From Phialocephala subalpina (Eukaryota; Ascomycota; Leotiomycetes; Helotiales; Mollisiaceae): a DNA stretch of 64,000 bases. Both the position numbers and the translations under genes were made by a program. The stretch spans positions 203,000 through 266,999 of the forward strand of contig FJOG01000048.1 in the NCBI GenBank assembly GCA_900073065.1. The letters are read 5' to 3'. The first letter of the stretch is position 1, and each line of letters starts with the position of its first letter. The notes beneath the pieces were generated by a model. That model saw nothing but the letters and a program-made list of their open reading frames with translations, had not been told where the DNA came from and made no database searches. Positions 23,640 to 35,020 of the stretch are shown one piece after another.

Positions 23640-26600
23640 ATGGCCCAGTCACAGCAATATCACCAAGAGCCTATCGCCATTATAGGCTTTGCATGCCGAC
23701 TCCCAGGTGGCAACAACAGTCCGCAAAAGCTCTGGGAATTTTTGGAACGAGGAGAGGTAGCGTGGAGTGGTGTGCCACCAAATAGGTTCAGCCTTGAAGG
23801 CCATTACGATGGCTCCCTCAAGCCCAAGACCCTGCGCCAGCCCGGCGGCATGTTTCTTAAGGACATTGACGTGGCCGATTTCGATGCCGGGTTCTTTGAG
23901 GTCGGAACTGCCGAGGCCACGGCCATGGACCCAAATCAACGTCAAATGCTTGAGGTGGTCTTCGAAGGACTGGAGAATGCCGGCATTCCAATGGAGAAGA
24001 TCGATAATCGTCCAGTGGGGTGTTACGTTGGATCCTATGCTTCAGATTATGCCGACATGGCCAACAGGGACCCGGAGGATAGACCTCTAGGTAATTCGCT
24101 GGGGATTGCGCGAACTGTTCTGGCGAACCGACTCAGTCACTTCCTCAACGTCAAGGGCCCCAGTATTACGCTTGACACGGCTTGTTCTGGCAGTCTTGTC
24201 GGTCTCGATCTTGCATGCCAATCTCTGCGATCACGGGCCATCGATATGGGTATCGTGGCGGCTTCGAATCTGTACATGAGTCCGGAACACCTCATCGATG
24301 CGGGTAGCGTGGGAGGGGCTCATTCTCCTACTGCACTGTGTCATACCTTTGATGCGGCAGCCGACGGCTACGTTAAGGCCGAGGCAGTGGGTGCAGCTAT
24401 TGTAAAGCGTTTATCAGATGCCATTCGCGACAAAGACCCAATACGAGCTATTGTGCTCGGCACGGCCTCAAACCATAATGGACGAACCGCTGGCATTGCT
24501 AGCCCTAACGCCGATTCCCAAGCTCTTGCAATTAGAGCAGCCTATGCCAGCGCCGGAATTACAGATTTCAATCAAACCACGTTTCTCGAGTGTCACGGTA
24601 CCGGCACGCAAGCTGGCGACTCCAATGAGGTTCGTGGAGCTGCTGCTGTCTTTTCTGCAATGCGCGCTGCCGACAAGCCACTCATCATCGGCTCCATAAA
24701 GAGCAATATCGGGCACTCAGAGCCAGCTGCTGGCTTATCCGGACTGATGAAGGCGGTCATGTCCCTGGAAAAGGGGGCCATTCCCGGCAATCCTACCTTC
24801 GTCACACCTAGTCCCAAGAGTAAGCATCAAAAATATCACATGGATTGTTCAATTTGTACTAACAAAAGTTATTCAGTTGACTTCGCCGGCAGCAAGGTGA
24901 AAGCCTCTCGTACCCTTATTCCGTGGCCCGAGAACGCTCCGCGAAGAGCAAGTATCAACTCCTTTGGCATTGGAGGTTCCAATGCACATGCTATCGTTGA
25001 GCAGCCCAACCCCCAGGATCGAGTGCACCATGTATCCTCATACATAAATGTCCAGGACGAGCTTGCTTTGGATGACGACGATACTTCAAGACCTTTTACT
25101 GTTGTTCTGTCTGCAAATGATGCCGTCTCTCTCCGCAGCAATATCAAGGCTCTCTGTAACCATCTTATTAATCCGCGGGTCAAGGTCAACCTGGCTGATC
25201 TGGCATACACTCTTTCTGAACGCCGGACACGCCTCTTCCACCGAGCATTCGTAACAACTCGAACCACTAACCTCAGCGAGGATGATTTTGTGGTGGCTAA
25301 GAAGAGCCCGCAAACCCCAAACATTGGATTTGTTTTTACAGGCCAGGGTGCTCAGTGGTCACAGATGGGAAAAGATCTCCTGGCTTTTTTCCCCTGGACT
25401 CGGTCGATCCTGGAAGAGCTCGACCAAGTACTGCAAGCCCAACCAGATCCACCAGAATGGTCTCTTATTACCGAACTTACCGAGCCTCGCACTGCAAAGC
25501 ACACGCGCCGGCCGGAGATTGCACAGCCGCTCGTCACAGCACTTCAATTGTGCATTGTGGCAGTGTTGGAATCGTGGAACATTACTCCAAGCTGCGCGGT
25601 GGGTCACTCATCTGGTGAATTCGCCGCTGCATACGTCTCTGGTTGGGTCGACCGTGCTGGCGCCATCAAGGCAGCCTTCTACCGCGGTAAGTACTCAGCT
25701 TTTAGGAGTGCTTTTGCCTCTTCCGGCGCTTTGTGGAGGTGACTGTCTCAAGCAGTCTTGGACATTGGGGAAAATATTTCAAGAATTCTCAAGCATTGAG
25801 GGGATAAGTACCCATCTTCCCAGAGTGATTCTACTCCTTCTGGCAATGGAGCTCCCACATAATTTGGAACAATTAAAGTTGATTGTCCTCCTCCCAAGAC
25901 ATACTTCTGTACAGTTTGATATGGCAATACTAACTTTGAGATTATGACGTTAGGCCGAGCTGCGTCAAATTCCAGAACAGAGGCCGAGGGCGGTTTCGGT
26001 ATGCTTGCTGTTGGCCTCAGCGTCGAGGCAATTCAGCCGTTCCTGGAGAAGTACGCCGAAAACGCATCCATTGCGTGCTTCAACAGTCCCAGCAGTCTGA
26101 CTATATCTGGAAAGAACTCTGCGCTTGGAGCATTGGCCGAAGATATCAAGGCCGCTGGCCATTTCGCCAGGGCTTTGCAGGTAGACATGGCGTACCATAG
26201 CAAGTTTATGGGCGAGGTTGGCGAGGAATACCACGAGCTTCTCGATAACGATGACAAGTTCGCGCCATTGGACGGCTCGCCGTCTGGTGTCAACATGTTC
26301 TCGTCTGTCACAGGCCGGAAGATGGACACACCAGCCGATTCAACATATTGGAAGACCAGTATGGTTTCCCCGGTGCGTTTCAATGAGTCGCTCAAAGAGA
26401 TGATAAGGCAAGACTCGCCAAACCTCCTTATTGAGATTGGACCATCAGGTGCGCTTGCGGGTCCAGTTTCCCAGGTGCTCAAGTCTTTGCCGAATGGTGG
26501 CGATGTTTCGTACTGCGCTTCTTGGGCACGCGGCGCCAACGCCGGAAAGGCTCTCTTCGATGTAACAGGTCGTCTTTTCGTCACTGGTGCTCCGATAGAC

Positions 26601-29600
26601 CTGTCTATTGTCAACAAGTATGATGACAAGGTATCCACCATCATCGATCTGCCCAACTATTCTTGGAACCACACGATCAAGTACTGGCACGAAAATGCCG
26701 CGAGTAAGGACTGGCGCTTCAGGAAATACCTCGTTCACGACCTCCTAGGAAGCAAGATTCTAGGTACCCCCTGGCAAGCCCCAACATGGCGCAACCGGTT
26801 CAACGTCGCGAACGTGCCTTGGATTTTGGAGCACAAGATGGGTGGTGATGCGATTATGCCCGCGGCTGGATTCCTCACCCTCGGCTTGGAAGCATTGTAT
26901 CAAAAACACTGCGCACTCAATCCCAACGATGCTCCTGCTGCCCCGAACGAGCTATGCTACCGTTTTCGGAACGTTCGCTTTAACAGGGCTCTGGTGCTCG
27001 AAGCGGCTAAAGACACTCTGCTCGTGCTAACGCTGGTGCAGGTGCCTGGCAGCAAGGAATGGCACGAGTTCCGCATTTCGACGTCTGAGGCAGACATGAT
27101 TGCGGAACACTGCTCTGGACTCGTCCGAATTCAGGACCCCATCGATGAAGTTCTTGAAAATATTGCGCCCTTGAGTTCACCCCAACCGGCCCGTCTATGG
27201 TATAAGGTAGAGCGTGACATCGGCATGGACTTTGGACCTGCATTCCAGAAGCTGATCAGCATTGAGGCGACCAGCGGTGTGCGTGCGTGTCGCACTCGGG
27301 TATCGCTTTCGCCCCCTGATTCAAAATTCCCCCAGTCATACTACCCGATTCATCCTGCTGCGCTCGACGGTTGCTTCCAGACACCAATTCCGGCCAACAT
27401 GGCCGGTGAACGTGTTAATGTCAGGGACGCCATGATTCCCGCTATCGTTGACGACGTTATCATCAACAAAGTCCCTGCTGGTTTGAAGGAAGGGTTGTCC
27501 TCCGCGACGTCAGTATATTCTGGCCGCGGCAGGCCGGACCAGGACAAAAGCTGGGTCGCAAATACTTCTGTGTACGATTCCGAAAGCGGTGTCTTGGCAA
27601 TGCGTATAACCGGACTCCATTACGTTAAGCTTGATGTCCCTCCACAGCCAGACCCGCACACGTTCGACCTTGTGTCCTGGGAGCCTGACATCACGTTGCT
27701 TACTCAGGACCAGATGATGTATCTCCCACTTGGAAAGTCATCACAAAAGCTTGACAGGGTAATCGATCTTATTGCATACAAGAAGCCTGCCCTGAGCGTG
27801 CTGGAGATCAGTCTTGACGAATCAGATAGTTCGTGTCTATGGTTCGGAGCTGGCGATTTATCAGCCAGAGTTGCATACTCCAAGTACGATTTCGCTTCGA
27901 CAGACGGAAAAACCTTGATCGGTGTCCAGACAGAATACGAAGCGAGGGATAACACCTCTTTCCTCTTCATCAGCACCGAAAAGGAGGCCCTTGGCCTTGC
28001 TACCGACGTACTCTATGATTTAGTCATTATCAAGACGTCAAAGAAGACACAGGGTGGATTGAAGGAAGTGATCCAGAGCCTAAAGCCAGTTCTCTCCGCA
28101 AACGCCTTCACGCTTTTAGTTCAACTCGAAGGCGAGGGATTGACAGCAGACGGGGCCGAAACCACTGGGCACCTCGATCAAACTCCACCATCCGAATCTA
28201 CTGGAAGTACCTCGCCCACATCTGCGAGCTCTGAACCGGAAGGGTCGTCCAATTCTACATCCAGTTTCATTGACTTGGTCGTGCCGGATCATGACACAGC
28301 CGAGAAATTCCTGAAATCGGGCGGGCGTGGCCTCATTGGAAATCGGCTTGCAAAGGCCGGCGATTCCAATTCCATCATCGTGATTCCTGCAAATGATCGT
28401 GGCACTCCAGCCTACCTGTCTACCAGCACAAACATAGGCAAAGCCGGTCAACGCAATCTCACCATCGCTTCTCTTGGCGAGGCTACCAGGCCGGCTCTTG
28501 GCCCCTCCCTCCAAGCCACACTAGAAGCGTCGGGGTGGACTATTACGCAGCAAACCTATCCATTTTCAAAGCCCGAAGATGGAAGTGTCGTGTTAATCCT
28601 TGACGAACTGTCAAGTCCTGTGCTCAGATGGGCCAACGAGAATCAGTGGGATGCCATCAAGACGCTTATTAGTTCTGGCTCTCCTATCCTTTGGGTCACT
28701 AAGGGTGCGCAGGGCATTGCCACAAATCCAGACAACGCATTGGTGCATGGTCTATTCAGAGTGGTGCGCCGCGAAGATAGCAGCCTCAATCTTACCACGC
28801 TTGATGTCCAGTCTAGCACAAGCCGTGCAACAGAGTGGGCTATCGATCAAGTACTTCAATTGCTGGGACGAGACACGCCCGTAGAGTCTCAATACATGGA
28901 GCGTGATGGGATCCTGCATATTCAGAGGCTCATTCCAGACGCTTTAGTGAATGACTTCAAACGTGCCGAGGTCGAGGGATATCAGCCCGTTGTCAAATCA
29001 TTCCGCGGTAACGAGGCACAAGTGCAGCTGAGAGCCGAGCGTCTAGGCACCTTCCAGAGCCTGACATGGTGCGAGACAGAGGTCGAAGACGTTTCCACAC
29101 TTGAGCCAAACCACATAGAGGTTGAAGTGATGGCTGTAGGTGTCAACTTCAAGGATGTCGCCATAACTATGGGGATCGTGCCAGACAACGAGTACAACAT
29201 CGGATTCGAATGTGCTGGTGTTGTCAAACGGCTCGGATTGGGTGCCAACAAGTTCAAGGTCGGCGATCGTGTCTGCATGTTGAAGCAAGGCACGTACGCA
29301 AACCGAGTCCGGGTACATGTCGACCGTTGCCATATTATTCCGGCATCAATGAGTTACAAGGAGGCTGCAACTATTCCCTCGGTATACTTGTGCTCCCTCT
29401 ACGCCTTGTACCACTTGGCAAACCTACAGGAGGGCCAGGTAAGAACAATCCCGTCCCATGAATATTCCCCGGATACCGTTGGCTGCTGTAAAGATGGCCG
29501 TCGATAAAGCTCGATACTGACATCCTGGCAGTCTGTTCTCATCCATTCCGCAACCGGTGGCGTTGGAATTGCCTGCATAGAGTTGGCCCAGTACAAGAAA

Positions 29601-31662
29601 GCAGAGGTAAGTGAAATTCGTCCCATGGGCTACCTCCACAGCAGAGAAAAACAAGGCCCATTTTGGCTTGTGTGCACCCTTAGAAGCTAAATGCTTGAAA
29701 AAGCGCCCTCGGAAGGTGAATGCTTTATTGTGAAAGCACGCAGGTTTTGGGGTGCTTTTGAAAAGCTGTACTGCCAAATGGGTCCTGTCTTTCTCCGCTA
29801 TAGAGGCTACCATCATCGCCATTCAAAGGGCACACATACTAATTGTAAATTTTACACAGATCTATGTGACTGTCGGCACTGAGGAAAAGCGCCAGTTTCT
29901 TGAGAGCAAGTACGGTATTCAAAGGAGCCACATGTTTTCTTCACGCAACACCAAGTTCGCAGCGGAGATATTGCGAGAAACTGGTGGTCGTGGTGTGGAT
30001 GCCATCGTCAACTCATTGATAGGGGAGCTGCTGGATGCGTCATGGAGGATCATTGCAGATGGTGGGACCATGGTCGAAATCGGCAAGAGAGACATTGTGG
30101 ACCGGAACAGCCTGGCTATGGAGCCATTTGATAGAAATTGTTCATTCCGGGCAGTGGACTTCTCGTACACCAAGAACATCAACGAGCCACTGGTAGCGAG
30201 GTTCGTCGACCCCCTTCCCTTCCCCCTCCCGCCCTTGTGCCTAGGTGATTGGCTAAACCTAAACAGGCTCTTCGAGGAACTTTTCCTACTCATTGATGGC
30301 GGTTTTCTCCAGCCGATTCGTCCTATTACTACCTTCGGATTTAATGCTGTCCCAGATGCTCTCGCTCATATCCGGGCTGGACGACATATGGGCAAGATCG
30401 TCATATGTAATCCGGATTACGAGGATGTAAAGGTGCCTATCCGGCCAGCTGTTCCTAAGCTCCAGTTATCGCCTGACGTCTCCTATCTCATTGTCGGTGG
30501 CCTAAAAGGTGCATGCGGGACCATAGCCATCCACATGGCGCAGCATGGAGCTCGACACATTGTTGTTAGCAACCGTAATGGCATTAGCGACGACGCATCT
30601 GCCAAGGTTTTACGAGACTGTCTTTCTTACGGATGTGAGGTAACCGAGGCCAAGGGGGATGTTGGCGATCTCGAATCTGTGAGACGAATCTTCAAGTCCA
30701 CCAGTCCCAGAATTGCTGGTGTGGTTCAGGGGGCTATGGTGCTCAAGGTCCGTACTCCCAAATAAGCTTTATTCATCCCATGCTGATATTGAATGCAGGA
30801 CAAACCTTACGAGACAATGACGGTGGATGACTTTCGCACATCCATCCACGCTAAAGTCCAGGGAACCTGGAACCTCCACGACGCATCCGTGGAGCTGCTA
30901 AAGCAGCCTCTCGACTTTTTCACCATGCTCTCCAGCATTTCGGGTGTCGTGGGCAGAGAGGGCCAGGCCAACTACGCAGCAGCCAACACATTTCTCGATG
31001 CCTTCGCAAGCTACCGGCAGTCTCAAGGCCTGCGCGCCAACGCGGTCGACCTTGGGATGATTGTGGATGTCGGGTACATTGCCGAGGACCAGAACGGTCT
31101 GGAGGATCGATTCGACAAAACTCGCTGGATTCCCGTCAATGAGAGCATGCTGCGCAGGGTCCTGACATACTCCATTATGCAGCAAGACGCCAATGCGCCG
31201 CTCAACCCGGATAGCAGCACTCAACTCATCACCGGCATTGCGTACCCACTCCCATCAGACAAAGTTGACCCTCGCTTCAGCTACCTCTATGCCGGCCCTG
31301 GCGGTAGTAAACAAGGTGGCTTGGATAGCGTTGATGACAGCGACAAGGGTGATCAAGCGCTCCGTGCCCTGCAAATAATGATCAAGTCAGGCGCTGACTC
31401 GGCCGGGTTGGTCAAAGCATGTGTGGAGGTATTGTCGGCACAATTTTCCAAGATCTTGCGGCTTGAGGATGACATAGAGCCGGGTAAGCCGCTGAGTGCA
31501 TACGGACTTGACTCGCTATCAGGTGTCGAACTTCGCAACTGGATTCGCCAGAAGCTCAACGTCGAGTTGACAACTCTCGACATAACCAACGCAAGCTCTC
31601 TTATTGCTTTGTCGGAGAAGCTAGTCGCTAAGTTGCCACAAGTGGAGAATGCGGGGAAATAG
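23640..31662 (+). CDS. Highly reducing polyketide synthase, KS-AT-DH-ER-KR-ACP, no C-MeT
   Basis: Model join(23640..24819, 24877..25686, 25954..29438, 29532..29606, 29860..30200, 30267..30747, 30799..31662), 2,411 residues. KS: Cys in DTACSGS (about 182), His in HGTGT (319) and NIGHSEPA. AT: GQGAQW (548), Ser in GHSSGE (about 638). DH: LEHKMGGDAIMP with catalytic His (about 956) and LDGCFQ Asp (1134). Residues about 1270-1680 hold only the structural linker; no SAM-binding GxGxG is present. ER: GVNFKDVAITMG and SATGGVG (about 1831). KR: GGLKGACG (2040) and NYAAANTFLDAF. ACP: GLDSLSGVE (Ser about 2363). No release domain, as usual for HR-PKSs. All catalytic residues look intact. Introns 2 and 4 are unusually long (267 and 253 nt); intron 5 (30201-30266) is in frame and stop-free. 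It would make a reduced, probably unmethylated chain unless a trans enzyme acts. Confidence 0.93.
29701..29810. repeat. Hairpin repeat, copy A, inside PKS intron 4
   Basis: The segment CCTCGGAAGGTGAATGC, then the hairpin TGCTTT-ATTGT-GAAAGCA (29721-29738), then the palindrome GCTTTTGAAAAGC (29754-29766) and CTGCCAA, matches an intergenic copy at 35512-35690 in the same order. It lies wholly within intron 4 (29607-29859), which explains the intron's length. Confidence 0.65.
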
Positions 31663-33420
31663 ATTAGCTCCAGTAGAAATTGAATGTAAAGATGCTGTCC
31701 TTTAGATTCATGCAATCGCATTCCGCTCCTCTGCTTTTCATGTGCTTCTGACTCGAAATGGTGAGCCAAGGTATATCAGCCCCATCATACATGTAGTTCT
31801 CTGGTAAGACGTCTCATGATCCTTAAACAAAGTCTTGGCCCAGAATCTTACATTCTCTTAAACAATGATTTCCGTGCATGTCGTCTCCTGTGAATCTGTC
31901 GTCGCTGGTGGTCTCTCTATCTCGCCTTGTCCCCAGAGAGATTAAAACCTTGAACTTCCGTGCATAGGACCATGAAAACATATCCAAGTATTAGCGATAA
32001 GTATTACAAGTCCTATAGTGGCAACCACATATTATTTATAGTATAAATAATATAATTATATGAAAATATATTATTTTTATTACGATTTCTTATTATTCAA
32101 AAATCTTAATTTGAATACTTTTTTAGAATACAAAATAAAATGGTATTTATATCGTTTTTTCAATAAAAAATTATTCACGGCTTTTATTTATTATTATAAT
32201 GGATAGTAATTAGATTTAATAAATTTTCGAAAAAATCAAATTATATAATTTGGAAATTCGAATAAAAATAATATTAAAATTTAAAGTAAAATATAAAAAA
32301 GAAAATATTAATACCAGATAAATTTGGGAGTGAAAACCAATTAAAAGATATATAAAGAGATCAAAATAATATTTACCTTTATATCTAATAAATCAATCGG
32401 ATATATTTGATTTATTATTAATATTTTTCTCCTTCCCTTCTCCTTCTTCCTCTTCCTTTTCCTTCACTTCTTTCTCTCCTTCAAGCGAAAGTGCCTTGCG
32501 TTTTCTTCCCCCTCTAATAACTGGAGCCGCTATCGCTTTCACTTCCTTCTCTGCCTTTGACCCCTTCAAAGCCTTTGATTTCAGGGCCCTCTTGGCAGCT
32601 TCATTTGCCCTCTTAACCGCTAACCACTCTGTAATTTGGCTGTCAAGCCAGGTTGGCCTATAAGAGCTTCGATACTCTTGCCACGCTCCTCTTCAGAAAG
32701 GTCCTTTGCTATCCTCTGCCTCTTATTGATGGCAGGCTTGGCCTTGATATTATCCAGTTCAAGCTGCGTCTCTTGAGCCTCCCTTTTCTTGGTGGTAATA
32801 CTTTTCTTTCAACCTTGAAGGATTGAAGCGTCAGGATAACGAATAAGAGGGTTGAAAGCTTCCAAAGAAAAGATAATTACTAGAGTAGGGATAATATTTA
32901 CCAGAAGTTTAAAGATAAAAAGAAGAGGAATAATTAATTATTAATGGAAAAAGGTAATTAATATATTATTCTCAAGATAATTATCGCAAAGTTTATAATA
33001 TTTATTATAATAAGGATTATTTCGACGATTATAATAATCGATTAATTTATTACTATAAAATTTTATAATTTAATGAATTTTATTAAAATACTTTTATTAT
33101 TATTTATATTTCAAATTAATATAATATAAAAATTATAAATAAAATAATTTTTGATATAATAATTATATTATAAAATATATAATATTTGATTATAATATAA
33201 AGTTTTAAAATTGAAAAATTAATACTATTATATAAAATTACTCGAAATTAATTATATTTCAATATTTAAATTTTTAATAATTTGATAATTAATAATTATA
33301 TTTTGCTTTTTCTTTAATTTGTTTATTATATTAACTTTTTTATTTTCGTTTAATTATTATAAACCAATTTATATAATGCGAAAATTACTTGGGATTAATT
33401 TGAGACTAGTATAAAAATAA
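31663..33420. other. PKS 3' flank and AT-rich RIP island with a less mutated patch
   Basis: 31663-31990 is normal flank. 31990-32400 and 32920-33420 are strongly AT-rich. The patch at 32410-32830 has the decayed coding fragment listed separately. Otherwise nothing recognisable. Confidence 0.6.
32415..32820 (-). pseudogene. Fragment of a charged, coiled-coil-like protein gene
   Basis: On the minus strand one frame reads KSITTKKREAQETQLELD and on through a Lys/Glu-rich stretch to a TAG; a shifted frame then continues with EWLAVKRANEAAKRALKSK and ends in an acidic, Glu/Lys-rich tail. The composition is not random and contrasts with the AT-rich surroundings. I cannot name the family. It may be a gene or transposon fragment broken by at least one frameshift. 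Confidence 0.35.
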
Positions 33421-33791
33421 TGATTTGCTTTCGGACCTAGGAATGATTTTCCCGGCAAAACCACCTTGCATATATGTACGGTAAGAATGATTCGGTATAA
33501 TCATCTTGCTTACATGTATTGTAAGAATGCGTCGACGCGACATTAGAAAAGGATAATCATCTCCTTATTGGGCCCAGAATTACTCTTGCGGCAAACTCAC
33601 CCTGCTCATTCATGGAGTAAAAATGACTCTAGCAACACAACGTCCCAAGCGATAATTGGGTCAACAAGCAGCCATCCTAACATATAGCCACTCCAGCTGA
33701 AAGCAATAATCACTTTTAAATCGACTGGGATTAGGGTGGCAATTTGAAGACATCTCCAAACTCATCATAGACCACTCCAAGCTCCCTCGGC
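33421..33791 (+). promoter_or_regulatory. Promoter of the C-methyltransferase gene with degenerate about 42-bp repeats and AATCAT cores
   Basis: Three imperfect units of about 40-44 bp begin near 33442, 33486 and 33578, each with CTTGC/CCTGC and an ATGTA..GTAAG-like end. AATCAT or its complement occurs at 33442-33448, 33486-33492, 33498-33504 and 33554-33560. The same core is clustered in the P450 bidirectional promoter. Confidence 0.45.
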
Positions 33792-34958
33792 ATGCCTTCA
33801 AATAAGGAGAATTCGCTAGACTCGGATACTGTCCTGGATGCTTTCCTCGGCGTAAAGGACCGGACCGACGAATTTATTGTCAAAAACAAGCTCCAAACCT
33901 ACTATTCCGAGTTCGTACCCAGATCTGATGAGCTTGCAATTGCGATTTTCTGCAATGCGTTCGAAGAACTCGGGTGCCTCATCCGATCTGCATCACCAGG
34001 CACGAAACTTGAGCACATCAAACATGTCCCAGCACACAAGAAGCTTGTGAAGTACATATATGAGGTGTTGGAGAAGAAGGCTGGCTTGATCGAGAACAGC
34101 GGGGCGGAAATCACCCGTACATCTGTTGCGTGTCCTAGTAACAATATCGACAAGACGATGAAAGACCTTCTCCGCGACAGGCCCGCACAGGACGCAGAAG
34201 TTAAACTCATGCAGATAACTGGTCCAAGCCTTGCCAAATGCCTCTCTGGCAAGACAGATGGAATACAATTGATATTTGGGGCCCCCGAAGGTCGCACGCT
34301 TCTGGATAAACTGTACGCCACGTCCAACGCGAGCAGTACGGCCCTCCAGCAGCTAGAGGCTTTCATCGAGGAGATTGGCGTTACATGGCCAACAGATGCG
34401 GGCCCTCTTCGAATCCTCGAGATTGGAGCGGGAACCGGCGGTACCACATCTAGATTGCTGCCCGCGTTGGCTCGCCTCGATATACCAGTTGTATACACCA
34501 TGACCGATCTCAGCTCTGCCTTGGTTACGGAAGCGGCCTCAACCTTCAAGCAGTACCCTTTTGTAAAGTTTGAAGTCGTCGACATTGAACAGGAACCAAG
34601 TCCATCGCTGCGAAACAGCCAACACATTGTTCTCGGCTCGAATGTTATCCACGCAACACGCGACTTATCTGTGTCGCTGGAGATGATTCATAAGATGCTG
34701 AGACCTGATGGTTTCTTGATATTTCATGAACTCACCACTCAAATGCTTTGGGCTGATTCAATATTTGGATTGTTCGAAGGTTGGTGGCGGTTTGAAGACG
34801 GGCGACAACATGCCCTGCAGAGTGCGAAATCTTGGGCAACAGTACTCAAGTCTGCTGGCTATAGTAACGTCGATTGGACTGATGGTCGTCGCCCTGAAGC
34901 GAGGTTGCAGAAGCTGATCTTCGCGATGGCTTCGGATTCAGGGTATGTACACACTTAA
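33792..34958 (+). CDS. Free-standing C-methyltransferase resembling the CMeT domain of non-reducing PKSs
   Basis: 388 residues as a single open frame. The N-terminal lobe (YYSEFVPRSDELAIAIFCN, HVPAHKKLVKYIYEVLE, ITRTSV) and the Rossmann part with SAM loop LEIGAGTGGTT (about 206-216) match CMeT domains of NR-PKSs such as the citrinin synthase, not those of HR-PKSs. The catalytic His-Glu dyad is visible as His287 (VIHATRD) and Glu313 (FHELTTQ), 26 residues apart. The substrate-side motif SIFGLFEGWWRFEDGR and the C-terminal VDWTDGRRPEARLQKL are also kept. No ACP, KS or other domain precedes or follows. It sits 2.1 kb after the HR-PKS, which lacks a methyltransferase, so trans C-methylation is plausible. 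Alternative end: a donor at 34943 and acceptor at 34995 would replace the last five residues and stop at 35020. Confidence 0.85.
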   Translation: MPSNKENSLDSDTVLDAFLGVKDRTDEFIVKNKLQTYYSEFVPRSDELAIAIFCNAFEELGCLIRSASPGTKLEHIKHVPAHKKLVKYIYEVLEKKAGLIENSGAEITRTSVACPSNNIDKTMKDLLRDRPAQDAEVKLMQITGPSLAKCLSGKTDGIQLIFGAPEGRTLLDKLYATSNASSTALQQLEAFIEEIGVTWPTDAGPLRILEIGAGTGGTTSRLLPALARLDIPVVYTMTDLSSALVTEAASTFKQYPFVKFEVVDIEQEPSPSLRNSQHIVLGSNVIHATRDLSVSLEMIHKMLRPDGFLIFHELTTQMLWADSIFGLFEGWWRFEDGRQHALQSAKSWATVLKSAGYSNVDWTDGRRPEARLQKLIFAMASDSGYVHT

Positions 34959-35020
34959 CAGCTTCCTTTATGATTATTTTGGACGCCTCTAACAGACGTG
35001 TCAGGTCAATGTTTGGTTGA

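Noticed and set aside
33421..33620. Possible CRISPR-like spaced repeats
   Set aside because: Only three degenerate units in a fungal promoter; no uniform repeat and spacer pattern.
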